This document shows, one piece after another, positions 25,234 to 32,570 of a stretch of DNA of 40,399 bases (its first letter is position 1; each line of letters opens with the position of its first letter). The notes under the pieces are model-generated. The model had not been told where the DNA came from. It was given only the letters and a program-made list of their open reading frames with translations, and searched no databases. Origin of the DNA: Antribacter soli (GTDB taxonomy: Bacteria > Actinomycetota > Actinomycetes > Actinomycetales > Cellulomonadaceae); the NCBI RefSeq assembly GCF_021568775.1, contig NZ_JAKGSG010000055.1, positions 1-40,399 of the forward strand, in the 5' to 3' direction. The position numbers were made by a program, and so were the translations under genes.

Positions 25234-26649
25234 GTGCCCGTGATCGGCGGCGGGCCGCCCGGGACAGGCCCGGTCGAGACCGCGTTCCGCGACCAGTGGG
25301 GCCGGCTCCTGGCCCTGCTGGTCGCGCGCTACCAGCGGCTCGACCTCGCGGAGGACGGCCTCGCCGACGCCTTCGAGGCCGCGGCCCGCACGTGGCCCGA
25401 CGACGGCGCGCCCGCCAACCCGGCGGCCTGGCTCCTCACGGCCGCCCGCCGCCGCATCCTCGACCGCCTCCGCGCCGAGGCGGTCGCCGCCCGGAAGGAG
25501 CCGCTGATCGTCGTGGAGGAGTCCCTGCGCCACCAGGCCCTGGATGACCTTGCGTTCCCGCCCGACGACCGTCCCGCCTCGGGCGGAGCCGTGCACCCGG
25601 GTGACCCGACCGGCGTCGGACAGCTGCGGGACGAACGGCTGCGGCTCGTGCTGCTCTGCGCGCACCCGGCGCTGGCTCCCGAGGCGGCGGCCGCACTCTC
25701 GTTGCGGCTCGTGCTCGGCGTGCCGACCGTCGAGATCGCGCGGCTCTTCCTCGTGCCCGAGGCCACGATGGCCGCACGCCTGACGAGGGCCAAGCGGCGC
25801 CTCGCCGCCGTCGGCGCGCCGTTCGCGCTGCCCGGACCCGACCGGCTGGGGGCGCGGATCGCGGTCGTGGCCTCCGTCGCGTACCTGGCGTTCACGGCCG
25901 GGTACGCCCCCGGGACGGGCGACGAGGTGGTGCGGGCCTCGCTGGCCGAGCCCGCGATCCGGCTCGCGCAGGTGGTGCGCTCGCTCCTCCCGGAACGACC
26001 GGTGCTCGACGCGTTGCTCGCCCTCATGCTGCTGCAGCACGCGCGCCGTCTCGCGCGCGTCGGCGTGGACGGCGGGCTCGTGCTGCTGCCCGATCAGGAC
26101 CGGTCACGGTGGCGGCACGACGAGATCGCCGAGGGGCTCGCCGTGCTCAAGCCCCTTCTGGAGCGGGAGTCGGAGCTCTGGCCGGCGAGCGCGGGCCGTC
26201 CGGTGCGGGAGTCCGGCTCCGCCGGGTCCGCCGGGTCCGTGGTCCCCGATCCGGCCGAGGCGCGCCTGGCGCGCGAGTACTTCCTGCAGGCGCTCGTCGC
26301 CGCGGAGCACGCGGCCGCGCCGACGGCGGACGCGACCCGCTGGGACCGCATCGCGTCGCACTACGCCGCCCTGGAGGAGCTGACCGGGTCGCCGGTGGTG
26401 CGGCTGAACCGCGCCGTGGCCGTCGCCGAGGTGGACGGACCGGCGGCGGGGCTCGCCCTGCTCGACGGTCTCGACGAGCGGCTACCGCGCTCGCACCGGC
26501 TCCCCGCGGCGCGCGCCGAGCTCCTCGTCCGCGCGGACCGGACGCAGGCGGCGCTCGCCGAGTACGACCGTGCGCTGGCTCTGTGCGGGAACGATCGCGA
26601 GCGCGCCCACCTGGAACGCCGCCGTGCCCAGGTGGCGGCGACCACCTGA
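25234..26649 (+). CDS. ECF42-type RNA polymerase sigma factor with C-terminal extension
   Basis: A 471-residue factor, far longer than a simple ECF sigma of about 200 residues. Region 2 is at about 14-85 (RDQWGRLLALLVARYQRLDLAEDGLADAFEAAARTWP), and region 4 at about 130-190 with ALSLRLVLGVPTVEIARLFLVPEATMAARLTRAKRRL. The remaining 270 residues form the helical, TPR-like extension (DUF6596 region, NRAVAVAEVDGPAAGL and ARAELLVRADRTQAALAEYDRAL) typical of ECF42, reported to be needed for activity. No anti-sigma gene is present; the extension may take that role. GTG 25234 lies one base after the DGPF stop. Confidence 0.92.
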   Translation: MPVIGGGPPGTGPVETAFRDQWGRLLALLVARYQRLDLAEDGLADAFEAAARTWPDDGAPANPAAWLLTAARRRILDRLRAEAVAARKEPLIVVEESLRHQALDDLAFPPDDRPASGGAVHPGDPTGVGQLRDERLRLVLLCAHPALAPEAAAALSLRLVLGVPTVEIARLFLVPEATMAARLTRAKRRLAAVGAPFALPGPDRLGARIAVVASVAYLAFTAGYAPGTGDEVVRASLAEPAIRLAQVVRSLLPERPVLDALLALMLLQHARRLARVGVDGGLVLLPDQDRSRWRHDEIAEGLAVLKPLLERESELWPASAGRPVRESGSAGSAGSVVPDPAEARLAREYFLQALVAAEHAAAPTADATRWDRIASHYAALEELTGSPVVRLNRAVAVAEVDGPAAGLALLDGLDERLPRSHRLPAARAELLVRADRTQAALAEYDRALALCGNDRERAHLERRRAQVAATT

Positions 26650-26677
26650 CAGCACCGTGTCAGTCTCACTGGTCGGT

Positions 26678-28150
26678 TCAGAAAGGTGGGTCGTCCGCGC
26701 CGCCCGCCCGCCTGGGCGCCGGCGCGGTCGGGGGTGACGGGGCCGCCTGTTCGTAGGGTGTCGTCGTGTAGGTCCTGCCGGACGGGCTGGTCCAGGTCAG
26801 TGTCCCGTCACCGTGGTGGGCGACGGTCCAGCGTGTCTGGTGCTTGAGCGTGTGGTGCGCCCGGCACAGGTGAGCGAGGTTGGTTGCGCTCGTGGTGCCG
26901 CCCTCGGCCCAGTCGGTGGAGTGGTCGACGTCGCAGTACCGGGCCTTGCGGGTGCAGCCCGGGAACCGGCACGTCACATCACGCACCTGCAGGTAGGTGC
27001 GCAGGTCTGCGGGGACCTGGTAGATGTCCCGGCCGACCGAGAGCACCGCCCCGGTCTCCGGGTGGGTCAGCAGTCGCCGCAGCGACGGCGCCCGCGCGGC
27101 CAGGCGCCGGGCGGTGTCCGGGTCGATCGGGACGACGCCGTCGAGCGTCGCCGGCTGGTCCGACTCGCCCAGCAGGCTCAGGACCGGCACCGTGACGTGC
27201 ACCCGCGGCACGATGGACCGCGCCAGCGGCACGAGAGACGCGCCGTCCGGAGACACGCCATCGGGGAGCGCGCTGACCGGGCCGGCCAGGAGCAGCTCGC
27301 TGAGCGTGTCGGCCCGCAGCTGACCCTGGGTCCGCGTGTCACCGGCCGCCCGAGCAGCCCGGGCAGTGGCGGTGACGCGGTCGTAGATCGCGTGCGCGGT
27401 GACCGCCGGCAGGATCGCGGTGAGCTGCGCCATGCCGTCCTTGGCCGGGTCCAGGTACACGTCCCGCGCATCTGCCGCCTCCTCGCAGCGGGCAGCGATC
27501 GTCTCCGGACGCAGCCGCTCACGCAGCACCCGCACCCGCGAGGCGACCTGCCCCGGCGTCAGCGACCCGATCGACGGCAGCGACGCGAGGCCCGCCTGCA
27601 CCGCCGTGGCGTCCGCCTCGTCCAGCCCGGCGATCTCGTCAGCGACAGCCGCGGCGTGCTTCGCCGACCAGCCGCCCTGCAACGTGCTCACGAGCGCCGG
27701 CAAGCCCGTGCTCGTCAGCGTCTCCGCCTGCCGCAGGAGCACCGACGCCGTCTGCGGTGCCACGCGCAGCACGGACGCCACCTCCGCCGTGAAGGCACGG
27801 GCGGCAAGATCCCGCACCCGGCCCGCACCACCCAGCCCGCAGCCGGCACCGGCCGCCTGGACCGCGGCCCCGTCCACCAGGTGCTCGTCCAGGGCCGTCC
27901 CGATCCGCCGCACGCGCTCCAACGCCACGACCCGCAGCCCCTCGAGCTCGGCCAACCGGGCGTCCACGTCCGCCAGGAGATCGACCGCCCCCTGGTAGTC
28001 CGCGAGCGTCGCAGCCGCCGGAGCGGCCGCACGCCCCGCCACCGAAGCCCCGTCCCACCGACCCCAGTGACCGACCGTCAGCGCGCGCGACCCCGCCGGC
28101 CCGGACTCCTCCGAGCCGGGCAGAGACGAGGAACTACGCCGCCAAGACAT
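26678..28150 (-). CDS. DUF222 (13E12-type) HNH endonuclease
   Basis: A 490-residue protein of the 13E12-repeat family. The middle holds the DUF222 helical domain (KHAAAVADEIAGLDEADATAVQAGLASLP). The C-terminal HNH zinc/nuclease motif is CRFPGCTRKARYCDVDH, then NLAHLCRAHHTLKH, with paired Cys and the catalytic His in VDH. A disordered Pro/Ala/Arg tail follows. Such genes are abundant in actinobacteria as dispersed paralogues, several of them LexA-regulated in mycobacteria; their biological role is unclear. ATG 28150 stands six bases after TATGAT, a leaderless layout, with a LexA-like site over the -10. Its downstream neighbour on the plus strand converges with 28 bases between the stops. Confidence 0.92.
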   Translation of the reverse strand: MSWRRSSSSLPGSEESGPAGSRALTVGHWGRWDGASVAGRAAAPAAATLADYQGAVDLLADVDARLAELEGLRVVALERVRRIGTALDEHLVDGAAVQAAGAGCGLGGAGRVRDLAARAFTAEVASVLRVAPQTASVLLRQAETLTSTGLPALVSTLQGGWSAKHAAAVADEIAGLDEADATAVQAGLASLPSIGSLTPGQVASRVRVLRERLRPETIAARCEEAADARDVYLDPAKDGMAQLTAILPAVTAHAIYDRVTATARAARAAGDTRTQGQLRADTLSELLLAGPVSALPDGVSPDGASLVPLARSIVPRVHVTVPVLSLLGESDQPATLDGVVPIDPDTARRLAARAPSLRRLLTHPETGAVLSVGRDIYQVPADLRTYLQVRDVTCRFPGCTRKARYCDVDHSTDWAEGGTTSATNLAHLCRAHHTLKHQTRWTVAHHGDGTLTWTSPSGRTYTTTPYEQAAPSPPTAPAPRRAGGADDPPF

Positions 28151-28156
28151 GCTCCG

Positions 28157-28173
28157 ATCATACAGCTGTTCGA
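28157..28173 (-). promoter_or_regulatory. TATGAT -10 overlapped by a LexA-like half-palindrome
   Basis: On the minus strand TCGAACAGCTGTATGA (28173-28158) has a perfect first half of the actinobacterial SOS box (TCGAAC-N4-GTTCGA) and four of six bases of the second. It overlaps TATGAT (28162-28157), the -10 of the DUF222/HNH gene. A broader 20-bp dyad, GATC-x2-ACAGCTGT-x2-GATC, covers 28156-28175. Confidence 0.45.
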
Positions 28174-28275
28174 TCGTCAACGCGCGTCGAGAGACAGCAA
28201 AGCAGCATATCTGTGGATACACACGTTCGACCTGCGGCCTGTGGATGACTTCAAGGACCCCGCAGGGCCCGACGC

Positions 28276-28524
28276 CTACTGGCCCAGCGAAACGAGCACC
28301 AGCACCGGCTCGTCCTGAGCCAGGTACGCCTCGCTCCAGAAGCCACTCTCGCCGAATGCCTCGTCCAGCGCGGGGCTCCGTAGCAGCGGACCGTCCGGGA
28401 GCCGGTCGCGGAGCGGCTCGACCACGCCGGGCACGAGGTCGGTCGTCGCGGGCGCCTGCTCTCGCAGGTCGGCCGCCGCGCTCTCCTCCAGCTCGCCCAG
28501 GGGGAAGAACTCCCCGCGTCCGGG
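28276..28524 (-). pseudogene. Orphan coding remnant after the nucleotidyltransferase stop
   Basis: Directly after the TGA of the nucleotidyltransferase, and in the same frame, 82 codons run to TAG 28278-28276 with almost every third base G or C, as in the real genes here. They read GEFFPLGELEESAAADLREQ, VPGVVEPLRDRLPDGPLL and FWSEAYLAQDEPVLVLVSLGQ. There is no ATG start and only internal GTGs, so it cannot be translated normally. I do not recognise the family. It may be the C-terminal end of a deleted gene, or of the nucleotidyltransferase if the TGA is a mutation or a sequencing error. Confidence 0.5.
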
Positions 28525-29337
28525 TCAGCCCGCCGCCAGCAGCTCCAGGAACGCCTCTTCTGCCCGGTCCCACTCGCGGGCACGCGACCGATCCGTCCGC
28601 GAGGACTCCAGACCGGGCAGCGACGACTCCGCGACCGCGAGCTCGGCGTCGACGAACGCCATGAGGACCGGCGGGACGTCGGCGGTACCAAGCTCCCGCG
28701 TGCGCGCCTTGAGGGCGACGAGGTCGTCCGAGGCGACCCGGACGTCGTCGGGCACCGCTGCCTCGCGCATAAGGGCGGGCAGGTCCATGGGCGGCACCGC
28801 GACGCCGTCGTGCAGGCGCAACCACCGCAGCGTCACGACGGGCCGGAGGGCGTAGAAGAACTTCTTGAGGCGCCCGCTGGATGCGAGCAGGGCGAGGCTG
28901 TTCCGCGCGACGTGCAGGTGGTGTCTCGTCAGGGCGAACCGGTCGACGACGTCGTCCGCGACGTCGAGCAGCAGGTCGCGCGCCTCGGGGTCGCCGCGGT
29001 AGACGATCGGCGACCGCAGCCACTCCCCAGCCGTCGCGTTGCCCTTGACCATGAGCGCCAGAGCCTTGCGCAGGTCCCAGCCGCCGACGTCGAACACCGC
29101 GTCGATCGGCGTCTCGATCACGTCGCGCAGGCGACGCAGGCCGAGGTAGTGGTCGACGGGACGGACATAGAGGAACCGGCAGTCGTAGTCGGAGTCCGGC
29201 GACGGAAAGCCCCACGCCCGGCTGCCGCTCTCGATCGCCCAGAGCACGCGCACGTCGTGGTCGGCCTCGACTCCCGCGAGGCGGGCGTCGACGGCTGCGA
29301 CGACGGCGAGGTCCATCGAGTCGGGGATGCTGCGCAC
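28525..29337 (-). CDS. Nucleotidyltransferase domain protein (RlaP/YcgL type)
   Basis: A 270-residue protein of the DNA polymerase beta-like nucleotidyltransferase superfamily. IESGSRAWGFPSPDSDYDCRFLY carries the G-S-x-A-W-G motif and the Asp-x-Asp metal ligands. DAVFDVGGWDLRKALALMVKGNATAGEWLRSPIVY is the long conserved block of the RlaP family (YcgL, about 260 residues). The substrate of this group is not established; RNA or nucleotide transfer has been suggested. GTG 29337 stands six bases after TACCGT, a leaderless layout. A coding-like stretch continues in frame past the stop. Confidence 0.9.
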   Translation of the reverse strand: MRSIPDSMDLAVVAAVDARLAGVEADHDVRVLWAIESGSRAWGFPSPDSDYDCRFLYVRPVDHYLGLRRLRDVIETPIDAVFDVGGWDLRKALALMVKGNATAGEWLRSPIVYRGDPEARDLLLDVADDVVDRFALTRHHLHVARNSLALLASSGRLKKFFYALRPVVTLRWLRLHDGVAVPPMDLPALMREAAVPDDVRVASDDLVALKARTRELGTADVPPVLMAFVDAELAVAESSLPGLESSRTDRSRAREWDRAEEAFLELLAAG

Positions 29338-29406
29338 GCGGCGACGGTAGCCGCTGCCCGACGTCGGACGCTCGCCTTTTCGAGGCGTCTCACCCGCGTG
29401 GCGGAG

Positions 29407-30870
29407 CTACGACTGCGCGGTTCCCGTGGCGTCCAGGAGGTGCGTCGGCCCGAACGAGACGTTCTGGTCGATCGAGAGCGCCACCGTCTCCCCGGTGAAC
29501 CGCAGCGTGAACGTCCAGGCGAACGGGGTGCCCAGGAAGTGCACCCGCGCCTCCAGCGTGGAGTCGTCCGCCCAGGCATACGCTCCGGCGACGTCGGCCG
29601 GCCCGCCCTCGACCTCCGTGGTGCCGGCCACCCACCCCCCGTGGCCCAGCGTGAGCAGGTGATCCGCGCCGCGGACCCGGTCCTCGAGGACGAGCCGCCC
29701 GTCGCCGTCCCGGCGGAGCGCGAACGACTCGACGCCGTGGTCGTTCCCCGCGACCGTGTACGTCACGCCCAGCAGCGACTCCTCGAGCGGGGAGGTCGAC
29801 GCGCCCTGCGGCGCACGGAGGGCGAGGTCCCACGTGACCCCGTCAGCAGGCGGTGCGACGCCGGGACGCGGGCCACCGGCGTCGGGCAACGTCGCCGCCG
29901 CGGCCGGGTCGAGTGCCGGGAGCAGCGCATACCAGACCGCGTCCTGGACCGACTGGGTGTTCTCGATGCCCGACGTGACGGCCAGCACGATGTCGTGCTC
30001 CGGCCACACGATCGCGTACTGGCCGAACGCGCCGTCGGCGCGGTACGCGCCGAACCGGGACCGCCAGAACTGGAATCCGTAGCCCTGGAGCCACTCGACC
30101 CAGTCGTGCGGGCCGCACTCGACCTGCTTCGCCGTGGCGGCCTCGACCCACGCCGCCGGCACGAGCTGCCGGCCCTCCCACACCCCGCCCTGCAGGTAGA
30201 GCTGCCCGAACGCCGCCAGGTCCTCGGTCGTGACCGACAGCCCGTACCCGGCCACGTCGAGGCCGTCCGGGTCTTGCTGCCAGGCGGCTCCCGTGATCCC
30301 GAGCGGGTCGAGGAGGCGAGGGCGGAGGTAGTCGAGCAGACGCCGGCCGGTGAGGCGCTGGACGATGACACCCGCAAGGTACGTGGCGCCCGTGTCGTAG
30401 ACGAACGTGGTGCCCGGCACGTACGGCACGGGCATCGCGAGGATCTGGCGTACCCAGTCGGAGCCCGCGAGCCCGATCGTCGTCCTGTCGATCCCCTCCA
30501 TGGTCGAGCGGTCGTGGCCCGTGGTCATGGTGAGCAGGTCGCGGACCCGCATCGCGGCGAGGTTCGCGGACGGCTCGGCGGGCGCCTCGGCCTTGAGGTG
30601 GTCCAGCACGAGGTCGTCCAGGCCGAGCAGCCCGTCCTCGATCGCGAGGCCCACCGCCGTGGAGGTGAACGACTTGCTCACCGAGAACATGACGTGGGGC
30701 CGGTCGGGCGCGAAGGGCGCCCAGTGCCCCTCCGCCACGACGTTGCCGTGCCGGAGCAGCATGAACCCGTGGATCTCGTCCAGCGCGTCGAGGTTCGTCA
30801 CCAGCCGCGCGACGGCGGCGGGGTCGAGGCCTTCGGCCTCCGGCGAGGTCCGGGTGAAGCGGCGCGTCAT
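29407..30870 (-). CDS. Serine hydrolase, class C beta-lactamase-like
   Basis: A 487-residue protein with no signal peptide, so probably cytoplasmic. The nucleophile motif SVSK (Ser63, Lys66) lies in MFSVSKSFTSTAVGLAIEDG. FVYDTGATYLAGVIVQRLTGR gives the Y-x-T/S motif, and TMTTGHDR the intermediate block of the EstB/AmpC-like family. The C-terminal 130 residues form a separate beta-rich domain (LLGVTYTVAGNDHGVESFAL, GAYAWADDSTLEARVHFLG). Members act as esterases or peptidases rather than true beta-lactamases. ATG 30870 is used; ATG 30882 (four codons longer) directly abuts AAGG. A direct-repeat promoter region lies upstream. Confidence 0.88.
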   Translation of the reverse strand: MTRRFTRTSPEAEGLDPAAVARLVTNLDALDEIHGFMLLRHGNVVAEGHWAPFAPDRPHVMFSVSKSFTSTAVGLAIEDGLLGLDDLVLDHLKAEAPAEPSANLAAMRVRDLLTMTTGHDRSTMEGIDRTTIGLAGSDWVRQILAMPVPYVPGTTFVYDTGATYLAGVIVQRLTGRRLLDYLRPRLLDPLGITGAAWQQDPDGLDVAGYGLSVTTEDLAAFGQLYLQGGVWEGRQLVPAAWVEAATAKQVECGPHDWVEWLQGYGFQFWRSRFGAYRADGAFGQYAIVWPEHDIVLAVTSGIENTQSVQDAVWYALLPALDPAAAATLPDAGGPRPGVAPPADGVTWDLALRAPQGASTSPLEESLLGVTYTVAGNDHGVESFALRRDGDGRLVLEDRVRGADHLLTLGHGGWVAGTTEVEGGPADVAGAYAWADDSTLEARVHFLGTPFAWTFTLRFTGETVALSIDQNVSFGPTHLLDATGTAQS

Positions 30871-30900
30871 GGTCGATCGCATCCTTTCGTCGAATGACGC

Positions 30901-30918
30901 ACCATTCTTACCATTCTT
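30901..30918. repeat. Two direct copies of ACCATTCTT before the hydrolase gene
   Basis: ACCATTCTT occurs twice in tandem followed by ACC, forming an AT-rich island 30-50 bases before the serine-hydrolase start. On the minus strand it reads GGTAAGAATGGTAAGAATGG and includes possible -10 elements (TAAGAAT). It could be a regulator-binding direct repeat. Confidence 0.5.
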
Positions 30919-30956
30919 ACCTCTCCTACCCCCTCGCCCCGGTGCCCGCGCCGGAC

Positions 30957-30998
30957 GCCCGGTGCCCGGTGCCCGACGCCCGGTGCCCGGTGCCCGAC
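30957..30998. repeat. 21-bp tandem repeat, two perfect copies
   Basis: The unit GCCCGGTGCCCGGTGCCCGAC occurs twice without mismatch, and its inside is itself built of CCCGGTG steps. It sits in the 141-base non-coding gap between the hydrolase start and the VOC stop. Such units vary in copy number by slippage. Confidence 0.8.
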
Positions 30999-31011
30999 GC
31001 CGGAGGCAGCC

Positions 31012-31425
31012 TCAGTCCTCCGCGACGATCTCCACCTCGTAGCCGTCCTCGTCCTCCAGGTACGCGGCGTAGTGGTCCGGGCCGCCGGCGTGCGGGTGCC
31101 GGTCGGGGAAGAGGAGCGCCCACCCGTGACCCGACGCGGCCTCGACCAGCGCATCGACGTCAGCCCGCGAGCCGCCGTGGAACGCCAGGTGGTTGAGGCC
31201 TGGTCGCAACCGCTCGTGCGTGCCGGAGACCAGCGCCGGGCTCTGCTCCACCACCACGTACGTGGGGCCGAGTCGCCAGCTCCGGCCGTGCTCCCAGCTC
31301 TGGAACGGCGCGTACCCGAGCGTGGTGAGGAGCCAGCCCCACGACCGTTCGGCTCGCGCCAGGTCCGGCACCCAGAGCTCGACGTGGTGGAGGGCGCCGC
31401 GCTGCGGTTCGGCCGGTCCGGTCAC
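31012..31425 (-). CDS. VOC superfamily (glyoxalase/bleomycin-resistance fold) protein
   Basis: A 137-residue vicinal-oxygen-chelate protein. LHHVELWVPDLARAERSWGWLLTTLGY gives the first metal-ligand His, and GLNHLAFHGGSRADVDALVEAASGHGW the second. YLEDEDGYEVEIVAED ends with the Glu ligand. It could be a dioxygenase, a lyase or an antibiotic-binding protein; the substrate is not evident. GTG 31425 overlaps the stop of the OhrR-type regulator (GTGA), so the two are co-translated. Confidence 0.9.
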   Translation of the reverse strand: MTGPAEPQRGALHHVELWVPDLARAERSWGWLLTTLGYAPFQSWEHGRSWRLGPTYVVVEQSPALVSGTHERLRPGLNHLAFHGGSRADVDALVEAASGHGWALLFPDRHPHAGGPDHYAAYLEDEDGYEVEIVAED

Positions 31426-31874
31426 GACCCTGAGCCCGCGGCCGCAGCGATGACGCGGGCGAGGCTGACCCGGAGGGTCTCCAGCTCGGCGAGGGACATG
31501 CCGAGGCGCTCGACCACCGCAGGCGGGACCTTGAGCGCCTGGGCGCGCAGGTCGCGGCCCGAGCCGGTGAGCTCGACGGCGAGGGAGCGCTCGTCGCGCG
31601 GGTCCCGGCGCCGGGTGACGAGGCCTGCCGCCTCGAGCCGCTTGAGCAAGGGCGAGAGCGTGCCGGGGTCGAGCTGCAGCACGGCGCTGAGCTGCTTGAC
31701 CGACCGGGGCGACTCCTCCCACAGCGCCAGCATCACGAGGTACTGCGGGTGGGTGAGGCCTATCGGGTCCAGCAGCGGGCGGTAGAGCGCGTTGACGCTC
31801 CGCGAGGCCACGGCGAGCGCGAAGCAGACCTGCCGGTCCAGCTCGAGCAGGTCATCTTCGGTGAGAGAGGGCAT
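31422..31874 (-). CDS. MarR family regulator, OhrR type
   Basis: A 150-residue MarR regulator. DRQVCFALAVASRSVNALYRPLLDPIGLTHPQYLVMLALWEE has the OhrR layout, with the peroxide-sensing Cys at residue 17 (family: LxxQLCFALYxxSR). The winged helix is SVKQLSAVLQLDPGTLSPLLKRLEAAGLVTRRRDPRDER. OhrR senses organic hydroperoxides and lifts repression of ohr. No Ohr peroxidase (OsmC-like) is found in the window; the co-translated partner is a VOC protein. ATG 31874 has GGAGG six bases upstream, so it is preferred to the longer frame. Confidence 0.92.
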   Translation of the reverse strand: MPSLTEDDLLELDRQVCFALAVASRSVNALYRPLLDPIGLTHPQYLVMLALWEESPRSVKQLSAVLQLDPGTLSPLLKRLEAAGLVTRRRDPRDERSLAVELTGSGRDLRAQALKVPPAVVERLGMSLAELETLRVSLARVIAAAAGSGS

Positions 31875-31913
31875 CCGGTTCCTCCGATCGGTCTTGACCA
31901 GCGTATCAGTTAG

Positions 31914-31934
31914 GGTGCAAACTCTTTGTACACC
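31914..31934. promoter_or_regulatory. Imperfect inverted repeat between the OhrR gene and the small protein gene
   Basis: GGTGCAAA at 31914-31921 and TTTGTACACC at 31925-31934 form an inverted repeat in which one arm has two extra bases (TA). It lies in the divergent region between the OhrR-type gene and the gene at 31952, where an autorepressor would bind. TTGACC at 31894-31899 may be a -35 of the plus-strand gene. Confidence 0.4.
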
Positions 31935-31951
31935 AAGCATCTGGAGACGTG

Positions 31952-32170
31952 ATGAGCTCGAACAACGACGGCCTCAGCCTCTGGTACCGGATCACGTGGC
32001 GCCTCAACTGGCTCCTGCTCCACGTCGCCGGACCGGCCGACCTCGGCGACGCCGACCCGCGCCGGCGCATGGAACGCGAGCGCGCCGAGCGTGTAGCCCG
32101 GGCGCGGGTGGTGCGGAAGGTCGAGGTAGAACCCACGGCGCCCGACCAGCCGTTCACCGGCGCGGCGTAG
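31952..32170 (+). CDS. Small basic protein of unknown function
   Basis: A 72-residue frame starting ATG 31952, with GGAG five bases upstream. Third positions are nearly all G or C, as in coding sequence. The N-terminal half (SLWYRITWRLNWLLLHVAGP) is aromatic and amphipathic, and the second half (RRMERERAERVARARVVRK) is a strongly charged helix. No family is recognised. It is divergent from the OhrR-type regulator and its last 17 bases overlap the 3' end of the NUDIX gene. It may be a membrane-associated accessory. Confidence 0.55.
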   Translation: MSSNNDGLSLWYRITWRLNWLLLHVAGPADLGDADPRRRMERERAERVARARVVRKVEVEPTAPDQPFTGAA

Positions 32171-32570
32171 CCACCGCCGCGAGCAGGTCGAGCGAGAGCG
32201 GGGCGATCGGCCGGCTCGCGACCGGTCGCTCGGGGTCGATCCACACGAGCTCCGCGAGCTCGGCCTGCGCCAGCGGCTCCGCCCCCTGACCGAGCCGCAC
32301 GACGAACGCGTACGCGTCGACCTCGTGGTCCGGCTCGTTCGCAGCGGGTGCGCCGAACCGCCCGAGCGGCTCGACGTCGGCCGGGTCGAGCACCAGCCCG
32401 ACCTCCTCCTCGAACTCCCGCAGCAGGGCCACCAGCGGCTCCTCGCCGACCTCGATCTTGCCGCCCACCTGCATGAACGCGTGGGTGCCGCGCTTGCGCA
32501 CCAGGAGGTGCCGCCCATCGGCGCCGACCACCACGGCCGCGACGATCCGCAGCGTCGTCACCGGCGGCAT
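32154..32570 (-). CDS. NUDIX hydrolase (MutT-like)
   Basis: A 138-residue NUDIX enzyme. The box GKIEVGEEPLVALLREFEEE-VGL (G-x5-E-x7-REFEEE-x-G) is present near residues 37-59. LRIVAAVVVGADGRHLLVRKRG starts the fold. VDAYAFVVRLGQ and ELVWIDPERP are typical of small MutT-type enzymes. ATG 32570 shares its A with the dnaX stop (TGATG), so it is translated with DNA polymerase III. A sanitising role for oxidised nucleotides fits that context; this is inference. Confidence 0.9.
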   Translation of the reverse strand: MPPVTTLRIVAAVVVGADGRHLLVRKRGTHAFMQVGGKIEVGEEPLVALLREFEEEVGLVLDPADVEPLGRFGAPAANEPDHEVDAYAFVVRLGQGAEPLAQAELAELVWIDPERPVASRPIAPLSLDLLAAVATPRR

